Shown: positions 7,948 to 16,577 of the stretch, in pieces | Numbering within the stretch: the stretch's first letter is position 1 | How the letters are laid out: each line of letters opens with the position of its first letter | From: RGIG2041 sp045537695 | GTDB lineage: Bacteria; Bacillota; Clostridia; UBA1381; UMGS1253 | Length of the DNA stretch: 64,000 bases | Direction of reading: 5' to 3' | Assembly: GCA_045537695.1 (NCBI GenBank) | Contig: JAZSQB010000023.1 | Coordinates: forward strand, 1-64,000 | Notes under the pieces: model-generated | Seen by the model: the letters and a program-made list of their open reading frames with translations, nothing else | What the model was told of the DNA's origin: nothing | Database searches by the model: none | Program-made: the position numbers and the translations under genes

Positions 7948-9490
7948 TTGTACTGTCGCCCCCTTCTCCTTCGGCATATTTCGTCATCATCAAGCCGATT
8001 TCTTCCTTCTTCGCTGTTCTGCCATCCACAACGCCGGCTATCTTACCGCCGCCGATAACCAAAATTCTGTCGCACAGCTCCAAAAGCACGTCTAAGTCCT
8101 CGCCGACAAAAATTACGGCAACGCCCTTTTTCTTCTGCTCATTTAAAAGATTATAAATGGTGTACGAGGAGTTAATATCCAAACCGCGCACCGGATATGC
8201 TGCCATCAACACCGTCGGTGAAGACGCAATTTCTCTGCCGACTAATACTTTTTGTACGTTGCCGCCGGAAAGACGTCTTACCGGGGTTGTTGCCGAAGGC
8301 GTTACAACCTCTAAGCGTTCAATGATTTCCTCTGCAAGACTCTTCGGCTCCTTCTTCTGCAGGAAGAAGGATTTGCCCTTTTTATAGCTACGCAGCATCA
8401 TATTATCGATAATGTCCATATTGCCGACCAATCCCATGCCAAGTCTGTCTTCCGGCACAAATGCCAGACGCACGCCCATCTGTCGAATCTGCAGTGGCGT
8501 TTTATCGCGCAAATTCTCCACAGTACCGGTTTTCGGATTATGGTACATAATGCTACCGTCACTTAAATGCTGTAGACCTGCAATCGCCTCTAAAAGCTCT
8601 CGCTGACCGCTACCCGCGATGCCGGCTATACCTAAAATCTCGCCGGATCGTGCCGTAAAAGAAACGGAATCCAGTACACGCACGCCTTCTCTGCTTGTGC
8701 AGCTGATGTTATCCACGACGAGTCTGTCTGCACAATCTGTCGGTTCAGCACGTTCGATATTAAGTTCAATCTTTTTGCCGACCATCATTTCTGTCAGCTC
8801 GCTCTCGCTGGTCTCTGCTGTATTAACCGTACCAACATATTCACCCTTACGCAAAACCGCAATGCGGTCAGAAAGCGAAAGCACTTCGTGAAGCTTATGT
8901 GTAATAATGATAATAGACTTTTCGTCTTTTTTCATATTACGAAGCACCGTAAACAGCTTTAAGGTCTCCTGCGGTGTTAAAACCGCCGTCGGCTCGTCTA
9001 AAATCAAAATATCTGCGCCGCGGAACAATACTTTGATAATTTCCACGGTCTGCTTTTCCGATACTGACATTTCATATATCTTCTTGTTCGGATCGAGGTC
9101 AAAACCGTAAAGCGCAGTAATTTCCTTGATTTTTTCAATATATCTCGGCATATCGAATCCTTTTTCGTCCTCGAGTCCTAACACAATGTTTTCTGCCGCA
9201 GAAAATACATCCACCAGCTTAAAATGCTGATGAATCATGCCAATTTTGTAGTTGAATGCATCCTTTGGCGAAGCAATTTCTACCGGGTTACCATCAATAA
9301 AAATTTCACCGCTGTCCGGATAATAGATACCGGAAACCATATTCATCAACGTGGTCTTTCCGCTGCCGTTTTCGCCCAAAACGGACAAAATCTCCCCTCT
9401 TTTAACCTGCAAAGAGACATCCTTGTTTGCTACAACAGCACCAAAGGTTTTTGTTACGTTTTTCAGTTCAAGTGCAATTTTCTGTTCCAT
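7940..9490 (-). CDS. nucleoside ABC transporter, double ATP-binding protein (NupO-like)
   Basis: A 516-residue protein with two tandem ATPase domains, as is usual for sugar and nucleoside importers. The first has Walker A GENGSGKTT (about 38-46) and Walker B LILDEPTAVL. The second has a changed P-loop, GIAGSGQRE, a clear LSGGN signature, and a Walker B region that reads VLMAAYPVRGLD, lacking the usual Asp-Glu; in this family the second site is typically degenerate. It lies 122 bases after the lipoprotein gene and overlaps the start of the next permease. It powers import from the cytoplasmic face. Confidence 0.93.
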   Translation of the reverse strand: MEQKIALELKNVTKTFGAVVANKDVSLQVKRGEILSVLGENGSGKTTLMNMVSGIYYPDSGEIFIDGNPVEIASPKDAFNYKIGMIHQHFKLVDVFSAAENIVLGLEDEKGFDMPRYIEKIKEITALYGFDLDPNKKIYEMSVSEKQTVEIIKVLFRGADILILDEPTAVLTPQETLKLFTVLRNMKKDEKSIIIITHKLHEVLSLSDRIAVLRKGEYVGTVNTAETSESELTEMMVGKKIELNIERAEPTDCADRLVVDNISCTSREGVRVLDSVSFTARSGEILGIAGIAGSGQRELLEAIAGLQHLSDGSIMYHNPKTGTVENLRDKTPLQIRQMGVRLAFVPEDRLGMGLVGNMDIIDNMMLRSYKKGKSFFLQKKEPKSLAEEIIERLEVVTPSATTPVRRLSGGNVQKVLVGREIASSPTVLMAAYPVRGLDINSSYTIYNLLNEQKKKGVAVIFVGEDLDVLLELCDRILVIGGGKIAGVVDGRTAKKEEIGLMMTKYAEGEGGDSTNE

Positions 9491-9564
9491 ATGCCACTCC
9501 TTGCTTTCTTTTTACTTTTAAATAAACCGGCAAAAACTTACAGATTTATTTAAAAATAAAATTG

Positions 9565-9600
9565 AACATAGAGCGGAGAATTGCTTCCCCGCTCTACAGT
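9565..9600 (-). terminator. hairpin between lipoprotein and ATPase genes (attenuator-like)
   Basis: Arms AGAGCGG (9570-9576) and CCGCTCT (9589-9595) lie between the two genes and have no clean T-run. Such hairpins often let the binding protein be made in excess over the membrane parts. Confidence 0.5.
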
Positions 9601-9612
9601 ACAATTTAAAAA

Positions 9613-10830
9613 TTAGAACATTGTGTTGAGCAATGTGATACCGTCGATGTTGAGATCGAAGTACGGTGCACTACGATATTCAGACTCGTGGAAGTAACCG
9701 TCAGCAATTACTTCTGTATCCTTTTCGTATGCAGCGTCAGTATCAACGTCAGCCATGTAAGAATCTAACTTCTTGCCTTCAACTGTGAAGTTGTTTGTAT
9801 CAAATACGTGGATTTCGCCTGCAATCAACTTAGCCTTAGCTTCTTCGATTGCAGCAACAGTACCCTCAGCTGCTACAGCTTCATTTACATCTGTCAGCTT
9901 AACGGAACCAGCTTCGAAACCTTCGCACCAGTCAGCCGGAATTTCTTCACCGTTCTTCACTGCATTGATAATGAACTTAAAGTACGGAGCCCAGTCAATT
10001 CTGGAGGAAACGATAAATGTGTTCGGGCAAGCTGCCTGTGTGCTACCGTTGTAGGAAACATTCGGAACGCCAGCGTTTTCACAAGCTGTCGGCGCACCCA
10101 TGGAGTCAGCATGCTGGCTGATAAGTACGCAATTGTTGCTCAGAAGCTTTGTTGCTGCTTCCTTTTCGAGTGCTTCGTCATACCAGCTACCGGTGAACTG
10201 TACTTCCATCGTAACAGACGGGCAAACGGACTTTGCACCAAGGTAGAAGGATGTGTAACCGGAAATAACTTCCGCATAGGTAAATGCACCTACATAACCC
10301 ATCTTCGCCTGGTCAGCAGTAATCTTACCTGCCTCAATCATTTCGTTAAGCTTCATACCAGCTGCAATACCTGCAAGGTATCTGCCTTCATAAATGGAAG
10401 CAAATGCGTTGTGGAAGTTTGCAACATTTTCCGTATGTGCAGTTGTACCGGTTGCATGACAGAACTGTACATTCGGGAATTCCTTTGCAGCCTTGAGCAT
10501 ATACGGCTCATGACCGAAGCTGTTTGCAAATACGATGTTACAACCCTGGTCAGCCAGGTCAGCTGCTGCTTCATAACACTCGTTACCCTCCGGAACGTTT
10601 GTCTTGAAGATTACCTGCTCGTCTGTAAGACCGAGCTCTGCTGTTGCTGCCTTTGCAGCATCCAAGAAGTTCTTGTCATAAGTAGAGTTTTCATCGTGTA
10701 AGAAAATAAAACCGATTTTAAACTCTGCGCCTTTTTCGGAACCTGCATTTTCGTTTCCGCAAGCTGTAAACATCGCAACAGATGCAACGAGCATTACGGC
10801 AACAAGAAGTAATGAAAGTACCTTTTTCAT
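9613..10830 (-). CDS. BMP-family substrate-binding lipoprotein
   Basis: A 405-residue extracytoplasmic binding protein of the BMP/PnrA-like family, which binds purine nucleosides. It starts with a lipoprotein signal: MKKVLSLLLVAVMLVASVA region, then a lipobox ending in FTAC, with Cys-24 the likely lipidated residue. The mature part begins with a Gly/Glu/Asn-rich linker and KIGFIFLHDENSTYDKN. I use ATG 10830 because GGAGGG sits 9 bases before it; a GTG three codons earlier touches that site. It is the first gene of the operon, with its own strong promoter. Ligand identity is inferred from family, not shown. Confidence 0.93.
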   Translation of the reverse strand: MKKVLSLLLVAVMLVASVAMFTACGNENAGSEKGAEFKIGFIFLHDENSTYDKNFLDAAKAATAELGLTDEQVIFKTNVPEGNECYEAAADLADQGCNIVFANSFGHEPYMLKAAKEFPNVQFCHATGTTAHTENVANFHNAFASIYEGRYLAGIAAGMKLNEMIEAGKITADQAKMGYVGAFTYAEVISGYTSFYLGAKSVCPSVTMEVQFTGSWYDEALEKEAATKLLSNNCVLISQHADSMGAPTACENAGVPNVSYNGSTQAACPNTFIVSSRIDWAPYFKFIINAVKNGEEIPADWCEGFEAGSVKLTDVNEAVAAEGTVAAIEEAKAKLIAGEIHVFDTNNFTVEGKKLDSYMADVDTDAAYEKDTEVIADGYFHESEYRSAPYFDLNIDGITLLNTMF

Positions 10831-10904
10831 TTGAAACACCCTCCTGCCTCTTTTGGCAAAATATTATTGTGTAAATAATGTAATTATTTACAACATTCGA
10901 TAAA

Positions 10905-10933
10905 ATTTTAGCATACGAATATACAAAAGTCAA
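10905..10933 (-). promoter_or_regulatory. sigma-A promoter of the BMP transporter operon
   Basis: Minus strand: TTGACT (10933-10928), 17-base spacer, TAAAAT (10910-10905), about 75 bases before the lipoprotein start. Confidence 0.85.
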
Positions 10934-10954
10934 CACAATCTTTACAAACAAATT

Positions 10955-10990
10955 ACAAAAACCGAGGTGTAAATAAGCATACACCTCGGT
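10955..10990 (-). terminator. terminator after the small membrane protein gene
   Basis: Minus strand CCGAGGTGTA and TACACCTCGG (arms 10980-10989 and 10962-10971) followed by TTTTTG. It isolates the spoIIE side from the transporter promoter. Confidence 0.85.
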
Positions 10991-11066
10991 AATATATTAA
11001 TTATCCAAGAACACAACCGCCCCATTATTCTTTGTATAGTCTCCGTTCGTTTGTAATGACGATTGT

Positions 11067-11264
11067 TTACACGTGAAACCAAAACCAAAATCCGGCTACC
11101 GCCACTCCAAACACAAAAAATACGCTAAACCATACTTTTCGTTTTAAATTTTTTTCCTTCTTTACTTTTCTTATGTGCACCTTGCAACGCTCGCTGTAGG
11201 CTTGCAATATTGCCTCTGCCTCAAGGACAATATCAAAATTGTTATTTCCGTTCTTTTGGTTCAT
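11067..11264 (-). CDS. small single-pass membrane protein, unknown function
   Basis: A 65-residue protein that I do not recognise. It starts MNQKNGNNNFDIVLEAEAILQ with an acidic, probably helical N-terminal half, then a very basic stretch (KVKKEKNLKRK) and one C-terminal membrane segment (VWFSVFFVFGVAVAGFWFWF). This looks like a tail-anchored or N-in protein. ATG 11264 is chosen because AAAAGGAG lies 7 bases before it; an ATG six codons upstream would read through that site. It lies 72 bases after spoIIE in the same direction and is followed by a terminator, so it may be co-transcribed with spoIIE during sporulation. Confidence 0.65.
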   Translation of the reverse strand: MNQKNGNNNFDIVLEAEAILQAYSERCKVHIRKVKKEKNLKRKVWFSVFFVFGVAVAGFWFWFHV

Positions 11265-11336
11265 ATACAGGCTCCTTTTCACAAATTTTCCTGTACATTA
11301 TTCTCAACCATCTAAATCAAATTATACAGTGACCGG

Positions 11337-13691
11337 TTATTTATTTTCTGCTATTTTGGTTACAATCACCGTTAAATCATCATTTGCTACGCCCTTCCGT
11401 TTTGAAAGTGCATATTGCAAAATAGATTTTGCCATTTCCTCCGTAGATGCTGATGACAGGGAATCTATATAGCCTTCTAAATCCCTTGCCTCTGCCGTAT
11501 CTGTTATGCCGTCACTGAGCATAATGATGCAGTCCCCGTGATGTAGCGTTTTGGTTTGCTGTCTGATTTCCGTTTCGGAGAGTATGCCAACCGGCAAGCT
11601 TGTGCATTTTACAGCTTCTACATTCTTTTTATACTTGATATAGCTTCGTGCAGCACCGATTTTTATAAACGAAACCTCCCCTTTTAACAAATCGACTATT
11701 GCCAAATCAATTGTAGCAAAGGATTCGTCGCCTGCCTTAAGCACAAGTGCCGAATTCACCAATTGTACAGCCGCTTTTACTTCAAAACCAACCAACAACA
11801 GCTTTTTCAAAAGCTCAACCGCCGACGCACTCTCTGCGCTTGCTCTTTTTCCGCTGCCCATGCCGTCACTGAGAATCATAGCACATCGGTTATCCTTCAT
11901 ATGAAAAACGGCATAACTGTCTCCATTCTCTGTTTCCCCATCTTTTTTCAGCGTTGCGATGCTACTCCCTATCGCAAATTTAAATTGCGGCTCCAGACGC
12001 ACCGTAAGGTTGTATTCATCAATCACCGAAACACGCATAGCACGTTTTGTACTTTCGCTGACTGCGCGTTCAATATCCTGAACAGAAATATCCGTATCCA
12101 TAGTGGCAAATTGCAATTCTATATCATAATTTTCATCCGGACGCATATATAAATAAACTTCATTTAATGCATAGCCCATTTCTTCCATTTCTGCCTTTAT
12201 ATTCGTTTTATAACTGCTTTCACAAACCACCTTCTGCGTTATATCCTTTGATATTCCCTGCATAACCTCCGCAAAATCCCTGTATTGCTGTCCAAGCAAA
12301 AATCTGGTTTCGCTCAGCTGATTATCCCAGATTGCATTTAATCGATTTAAGGTGTATGTATGATTTACATTTGCGACCAGTGCCTGCATTTGAATACAAT
12401 TCTTTTGAAATGTCTCCGGAAAATCCAATACATCTATGTAACCCTTCTTTTGTAATCTCTGCATGGCTTTCCCAAAACTCTCCGTCGTTTTTTCGCTCTC
12501 TTTTTCCCAGCAATATACGTACATACTGCACTTTTTACAAATCTCGTATGCCGCCGGCTCCATTGCGTTTGCGGATTGTAAAGAAAACGCGCTTTTTTTA
12601 TTCTCCGACAAACGTTCTACCGTTTCAGACAGCCCGGAAAACACATTGGCTAGGCTTTGGAACTTCTCCGAAAGTAACGCGTTCAATCGTCCGGAATACA
12701 CCTTTTGCTGATGTGGCGTAAAAACATCACCCGCAAAAGCAAAATGCTTGTCAAAAAACAAATTTGGCAAAACCGCAAAGACGAGCGAAGCAATTAAAAT
12801 ATTCACAAGTCCGACATATCCGAAAACAAACAGCGTTGTGGAAACGCCCAAGCCCACCGATACGGATAAATACACAGCAGAAACGCCGATTTTACCCAAG
12901 CGCTGCGCCAAACCGGCCGCCAAACCGCACGCACAGTATAATCCAATCACACTAAGCGGATCACTTGCATTCATAGCGCTGACAAGACCAATCATAACCC
13001 CGCTACCCAGACCGCCGCTGACACCGCCAACATACGCAAAAGTCAGTATTAACACAGACCAAATAATTTCACAAAGATTCACAACTCCAAAATCCACAAA
13101 ATCTGTAATTCCGCAGACAGAAAGACCAAGTAAAAGCACAATACCAAGCATATCATCCCGACTAACAATTTTTAAACAGCTATATTCGCATTTTCGGATG
13201 GCATATACACCAATAAACAAAGCAGTGGTCAGCGCAATCAAAACACTTTCGGTAAAGTCCAAGAGCAAGTTGTAAATATTAAACCCCTGAAATACAGAAA
13301 CCAGCAAACAACCAACAAAATTGCCGATCCCTGCCATGGCTGCACATAAGTAAGGATGCGCTGCACTTTCTTTGTCAAATATGTACTTAAATAATGTAAA
13401 AAAACCTATGCAAACGATATACTGCAATGTTCGAATGCCACTGCCGGCAGTGATACAACCAAATAAAACACCGCACACACCCAAAGGCATTCTGCTTGCT
13501 GAAAACGCCGCAGCGTAAAACGCAGCACCAAACGGTGTTAACTGTCCAAACAATTTTGCACGTGAAAGCAAAAAAGTAATTATGGCATAAAATATGTCCT
13601 TTTTCTCAAACTTTGGTTTTCTTTGATTTTCCGTCACTGATCTTTGTTTTTCTTCCGCACGCTTGTAAATCTGTATATTCTGTCCCGACAT
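11337..13691 (-). CDS. spoIIE: stage II sporulation protein E (SpoIIE phosphatase)
   Basis: A 784-residue membrane phosphatase that activates sigma-F in the forespore by dephosphorylating SpoIIAA, and helps place the polar septum. The N-terminal ~320 residues hold about ten membrane segments, followed by a regulatory middle region and a C-terminal PP2C domain. Metal and catalytic motifs are intact: SDGMGSGKRA at 608-617, SDGITD at 726-731 and NDDLT at 770-774. Length is close to the Bacillus protein (~827). The promoter region has a TATAAT without a -35 element and a Spo0A box (separate entry), as expected for Spo0A-activated spoIIE. It is the clearest marker in the window that the organism sporulates. 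Confidence 0.96.
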   Translation of the reverse strand: MSGQNIQIYKRAEEKQRSVTENQRKPKFEKKDIFYAIITFLLSRAKLFGQLTPFGAAFYAAAFSASRMPLGVCGVLFGCITAGSGIRTLQYIVCIGFFTLFKYIFDKESAAHPYLCAAMAGIGNFVGCLLVSVFQGFNIYNLLLDFTESVLIALTTALFIGVYAIRKCEYSCLKIVSRDDMLGIVLLLGLSVCGITDFVDFGVVNLCEIIWSVLILTFAYVGGVSGGLGSGVMIGLVSAMNASDPLSVIGLYCACGLAAGLAQRLGKIGVSAVYLSVSVGLGVSTTLFVFGYVGLVNILIASLVFAVLPNLFFDKHFAFAGDVFTPHQQKVYSGRLNALLSEKFQSLANVFSGLSETVERLSENKKSAFSLQSANAMEPAAYEICKKCSMYVYCWEKESEKTTESFGKAMQRLQKKGYIDVLDFPETFQKNCIQMQALVANVNHTYTLNRLNAIWDNQLSETRFLLGQQYRDFAEVMQGISKDITQKVVCESSYKTNIKAEMEEMGYALNEVYLYMRPDENYDIELQFATMDTDISVQDIERAVSESTKRAMRVSVIDEYNLTVRLEPQFKFAIGSSIATLKKDGETENGDSYAVFHMKDNRCAMILSDGMGSGKRASAESASAVELLKKLLLVGFEVKAAVQLVNSALVLKAGDESFATIDLAIVDLLKGEVSFIKIGAARSYIKYKKNVEAVKCTSLPVGILSETEIRQQTKTLHHGDCIIMLSDGITDTAEARDLEGYIDSLSSASTEEMAKSILQYALSKRKGVANDDLTVIVTKIAENK

Positions 13692-13736
13692 AACACTATC
13701 TTTCCTTTCCTTTTTCCTATGTATTTAGATAGCGTC

Positions 13737-13783
13737 ATTATATATTTTTATTTTAAAATATTTTGTTGCTTTTTCGTGTCGAA
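13737..13783 (-). promoter_or_regulatory. spoIIE promoter with a Spo0A box
   Basis: Minus-strand TATAAT at 13742-13737 lies ~46 bases before the gene and has no recognisable -35. A perfect 0A box, TGTCGAA, lies on the plus strand at 13777-13783, about 40 bases upstream of the -10. This agrees with a sigma-A promoter that depends on Spo0A~P. Confidence 0.65.
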
Positions 13784-13854
13784 TGCACAAAGGGATTTAC
13801 ATTTTTTTACATTTTGTTTTGGTTAAGCTGGGGGGTCGACTCCCCACGGCTTAA

Positions 13855-13890
13855 ATAAAATACGGCAAATCCTAATTAGGATTTGCCGCA
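13855..13890 (-). terminator. terminator after tRNA-Gly
   Basis: Minus strand GGCAAATCC and GGATTTGCC with a TAATTA loop, followed by GTATTTTATTT. A second GC-rich palindrome (GGGGGTCGACTCCCC) lies just beyond, at about 13832-13846. Confidence 0.8.
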
Positions 13891-13894
13891 AAAC

Positions 13895-13968
13895 TGGAGC
13901 GGATGATGGGAATCGAACCCACAACCTCAGCTTGGGAAGCTGATGTTTTACCACTAAACTACACCCGC
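13895..13968 (-). tRNA. tRNA-Gly (anticodon CCC)
   Basis: The 74-base cloverleaf reads from GCGGGTG at 13968 to an encoded CCA at 13895. The acceptor arms GCGGGTG/CATCCGC pair, with one G-U. The anticodon stem TCAGC/GCTGA encloses loop TTCCCAA, giving anticodon CCC for GGG codons. The T-arm carries GGTTCGATTCC and the discriminator base is T, as is normal for bacterial tRNA-Gly. Confidence 0.95.
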
Positions 13969-14019
13969 AAACGCATACGATAATTATCGCACGCAAAGCT
14001 AAGTTTGTCAATACAGAAA

Positions 14020-14847
14020 TTAATCTTTTTTATCATAGCTATCTAAAAAACTTCTTTTCCCATTGCTGTCTTTAAAACCAAGCAGCGTTTCGGTATTTAC
14101 ATTATACATACTCCGGAAAATATTCATTTCAATATTCGGATTTGTCTTTTTCATATCCGCAATCAATGCCTTAATTTCTTTGCGCTTGGATTGCATTTCC
14201 ATATTGGCAACCTTTTCCATATAACGGCAGGCACACGCTAGGAAATGTAAATCATTTGCTTCTGTCCATCGAATAATATCCGCTTCATGCACATAGTAAA
14301 GCGGGCGAATCAATTCCATACCTTCAAAATTCGTAGAATGCAGTTTTGGCATCATTCCCTTGATTTCACTACCATAGAACATACTCAGCAGCAATGTTTC
14401 AATTACATCATCAAAATGATGTCCAAGTGCAATTTTATTGCAGCCAAGCGCCTTGGCATGGCTGTATAAATAACCGCGGCGCATTCTGGCACAAAGATAG
14501 CATGGAGATCCACCGCTTTCATAAGCAACATCGAATACATTGCTTTCGAAAATTTCTACAGGTAGTTCAAGTAACTGCGTATTTTCAAGCAATCTTGCTC
14601 TGTTTTCCTTTGAATATCCGGGGTCCATTACCAAAAACTTAAGTTCAAACGGCACCCGTCCGTGCTTTTGCAGCTCCTGTAAGCATTTGGCCATAAGCAT
14701 TGAATCCTTGCCCCCAGAAATACAAGCACATACGCAGTCCCCTTCCTGAATCAAAGCATATTCCTTTACAGCTTTTGTAAACTGACGCCATATTTGCATT
14801 CTAAAGCGTTTTATAATGCTTCTTTCAATTTCTGCGCAGCGTTGCAT
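14020..14847 (-). CDS. TtcA-family tRNA 2-thiolation ATPase
   Basis: A 275-residue PP-loop ATP pyrophosphatase of the TtcA/TtuA group, which adds sulfur to tRNA bases after adenylating them. The PP-loop SGGKDS is at 44-49. Cysteines that could hold an Fe-S cluster are seen in CYLCARMRRGYL and later in the LACACRY segment; ALGHHFDDVIETLLLSMFYG is a family block. A GAGGTG site precedes the ATG at 14847 well. It lies just upstream of tRNA-Gly on the same strand, but an independent transcript is likely. Whether the target is cytidine 32 or another position cannot be told from sequence alone. Confidence 0.85.
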   Translation of the reverse strand: MQRCAEIERSIIKRFRMQIWRQFTKAVKEYALIQEGDCVCACISGGKDSMLMAKCLQELQKHGRVPFELKFLVMDPGYSKENRARLLENTQLLELPVEIFESNVFDVAYESGGSPCYLCARMRRGYLYSHAKALGCNKIALGHHFDDVIETLLLSMFYGSEIKGMMPKLHSTNFEGMELIRPLYYVHEADIIRWTEANDLHFLACACRYMEKVANMEMQSKRKEIKALIADMKKTNPNIEMNIFRSMYNVNTETLLGFKDSNGKRSFLDSYDKKD

Positions 14848-14979
14848 ACCATTTCACCTCTGGAACATTTTAATAGAATAAACAAAATTTGTCAATTATA
14901 ACATTTTTTTAAATTTGCACTTTTAAAATCGATTTATTTATGGTAAAATATACTGGATAACTTTTTTGGAGGATAAATT

Positions 14980-15639
14980 ATGTTTAAATATGAACTCCAC
15001 TGTCATTCTACACCGGTAAGCGCATGTTCGCGTTTTTCCGTAAAAGATATGGTCAAAACCTATATTGAAAAGAACTACGATGGCATTGTTTTGACAAATC
15101 ATATTAATCCAATGACATTTATGAAGCAAAAAACAAGCCGTTGGAAGGACTTAATTCACTATTTTCTTTCGGATTACGAAGAAGCCTTGGTGCACGCCGG
15201 CGACAAATTAACCGTTCTTCTCGGCGCAGAGCTGCGTTTATACGAAAACAATAACGATTACCTTCTCTATGGAGAAAATATTTTTGATTTTTTGATGCGT
15301 ACAGAGCATTTGATGCATATAGGTATCCAAAAGCTATCTCCGCTTGCACGGGAAGCGGGTCTTTTGCTCTTGCAGGCTCACCCGTTTCGCGATGGAATGA
15401 CAATTACTAAGCCGGAGCTTTTGGATGGCATTGAAATCTACAACGCACATCCGCGCCACAATTCACGCAACGACCTTGCTGCTCTCTGGTGTGAAAAATA
15501 CGGTCTTTTGCACTGTGCTGGTTCTGACGCGCATGAACCCGGCGACGTCAGCAGCGGCATACGGTCCGAGATCGAAATCAAAAACAGCCGTACACTGGTT
15601 GACGTTCTCAAATCCGGTAATTTTGAAATTATAAAATAA
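14980..15639 (+). CDS. PHP-domain metal-dependent phosphoesterase
   Basis: A 219-residue protein of the PHP superfamily. Metal-ligand motifs are visible: HCHS near the N-terminus (ELHCHSTPVS), LTNHIN, a LLLLQAHPFRDG block and the C-terminal AGSDAHEPGD. Family members hydrolyse phosphoesters in nucleotides or histidinol phosphate; the substrate here is unknown. The protein is shorter than histidinol phosphatases and lacks a polymerase domain. It starts a three-gene plus-strand run with the AEC transporter (20 bases later) and the FAD protein. TTTTGGAGGA precedes the ATG. Confidence 0.8.
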   Translation: MFKYELHCHSTPVSACSRFSVKDMVKTYIEKNYDGIVLTNHINPMTFMKQKTSRWKDLIHYFLSDYEEALVHAGDKLTVLLGAELRLYENNNDYLLYGENIFDFLMRTEHLMHIGIQKLSPLAREAGLLLLQAHPFRDGMTITKPELLDGIEIYNAHPRHNSRNDLAALWCEKYGLLHCAGSDAHEPGDVSSGIRSEIEIKNSRTLVDVLKSGNFEIIK

Positions 15640-15658
15640 CAACGAGAGGTTTTACAAA

Positions 15659-16564
15659 ATGTCCTTAGTTTATAAAGTAGTTATACAAGTTATTATTATG
15701 TTCATCCTGATTACGCTCGGTTTTGTCATTACAAAGCTTAAACTGTTTAACGAGGAAGGCAAAGCACAGCTTTCTGAAATCCTTGTTTCCGTCGTGACGC
15801 CGTGTGTGCTCATAAATGCATTTCAGGTTGAATTTCAAGCCAACTTGGCAAAAGAGTTACTCCTCGTCTTCTTAAGTGCCATTATTATTCACATTATAGC
15901 TATCCTGCTTGGTCAAATAATCTACAAAAGCAGTCCGATAGATAACGCTTCCATTATCTATTCCAACTGTGCCTTTATGGCTATTCCACTTTTGCAGGCA
16001 GTACTCGGCAACAACGGCGTTTTCTTCGGTGCTGCCTACATTGCAGTTTTTAATGCATTTGTTTGGACGCATGGTGTTTACGTATACACCAAGGGACGCG
16101 GACTTGCGTTAAAAAAGATTTTATTAAACCCCGGCATCATCGGCGTTGCCATCGGTCTTGGATTGTTTTTCTTGCGCATTCGTTTGCCGCACATACTTCT
16201 GCAACCCATTCAGTACATGGCAGGTTTAAATACGCCGGTAGCAATGATTTTACTTGGCGCATTCCTTGCAAACGTAAAATTTGGCAATATTTTTAAAAAT
16301 CCACATCTGTATATTGTATCGTTTCTGCGTCTTTTGATTCTGCCACTTATCTGTATGTTTGTGTTAAAACCGATACCGATAAGTGAAACGGCCTATATGG
16401 CAGTATTGATTCCAAGCGCCTGCCCTGTTGCAACAATGATTGCTATCTTTGCTCAGCGCTACAATCAAGACCGCGGCTATGCAAGCCAGATGGTGGCGAT
16501 TAATACCGTCATTTCTATTTTTACTCTCCCGTTGGTGGTATACATCAGTTCTTTTGTACGTTAA
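15659..16564 (+). CDS. AEC family transporter (auxin efflux carrier/malate permease type)
   Basis: A 301-residue integral membrane protein with about ten hydrophobic segments, arranged as two five-helix halves as in the AEC family. The N-terminal MFILITLGFVITKLKLF and the C-terminal SACPVATMIAIFAQRY segment are typical. Bacterial members carry malate, malonate or other carboxylates; the substrate here is not determined. A GAGAGG site precedes the ATG, and the gene lies between the PHP and FAD-protein genes with short gaps, so the three are probably co-transcribed. Confidence 0.87.
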   Translation: MSLVYKVVIQVIIMFILITLGFVITKLKLFNEEGKAQLSEILVSVVTPCVLINAFQVEFQANLAKELLLVFLSAIIIHIIAILLGQIIYKSSPIDNASIIYSNCAFMAIPLLQAVLGNNGVFFGAAYIAVFNAFVWTHGVYVYTKGRGLALKKILLNPGIIGVAIGLGLFFLRIRLPHILLQPIQYMAGLNTPVAMILLGAFLANVKFGNIFKNPHLYIVSFLRLLILPLICMFVLKPIPISETAYMAVLIPSACPVATMIAIFAQRYNQDRGYASQMVAINTVISIFTLPLVVYISSFVR

Positions 16565-16577
16565 CGAGGATTAAGCT

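Noticed and set aside
13823..14011. Short minus-strand frame over tRNA-Gly
   Set aside because: It reads through the tRNA and its terminator, so it is not a gene.
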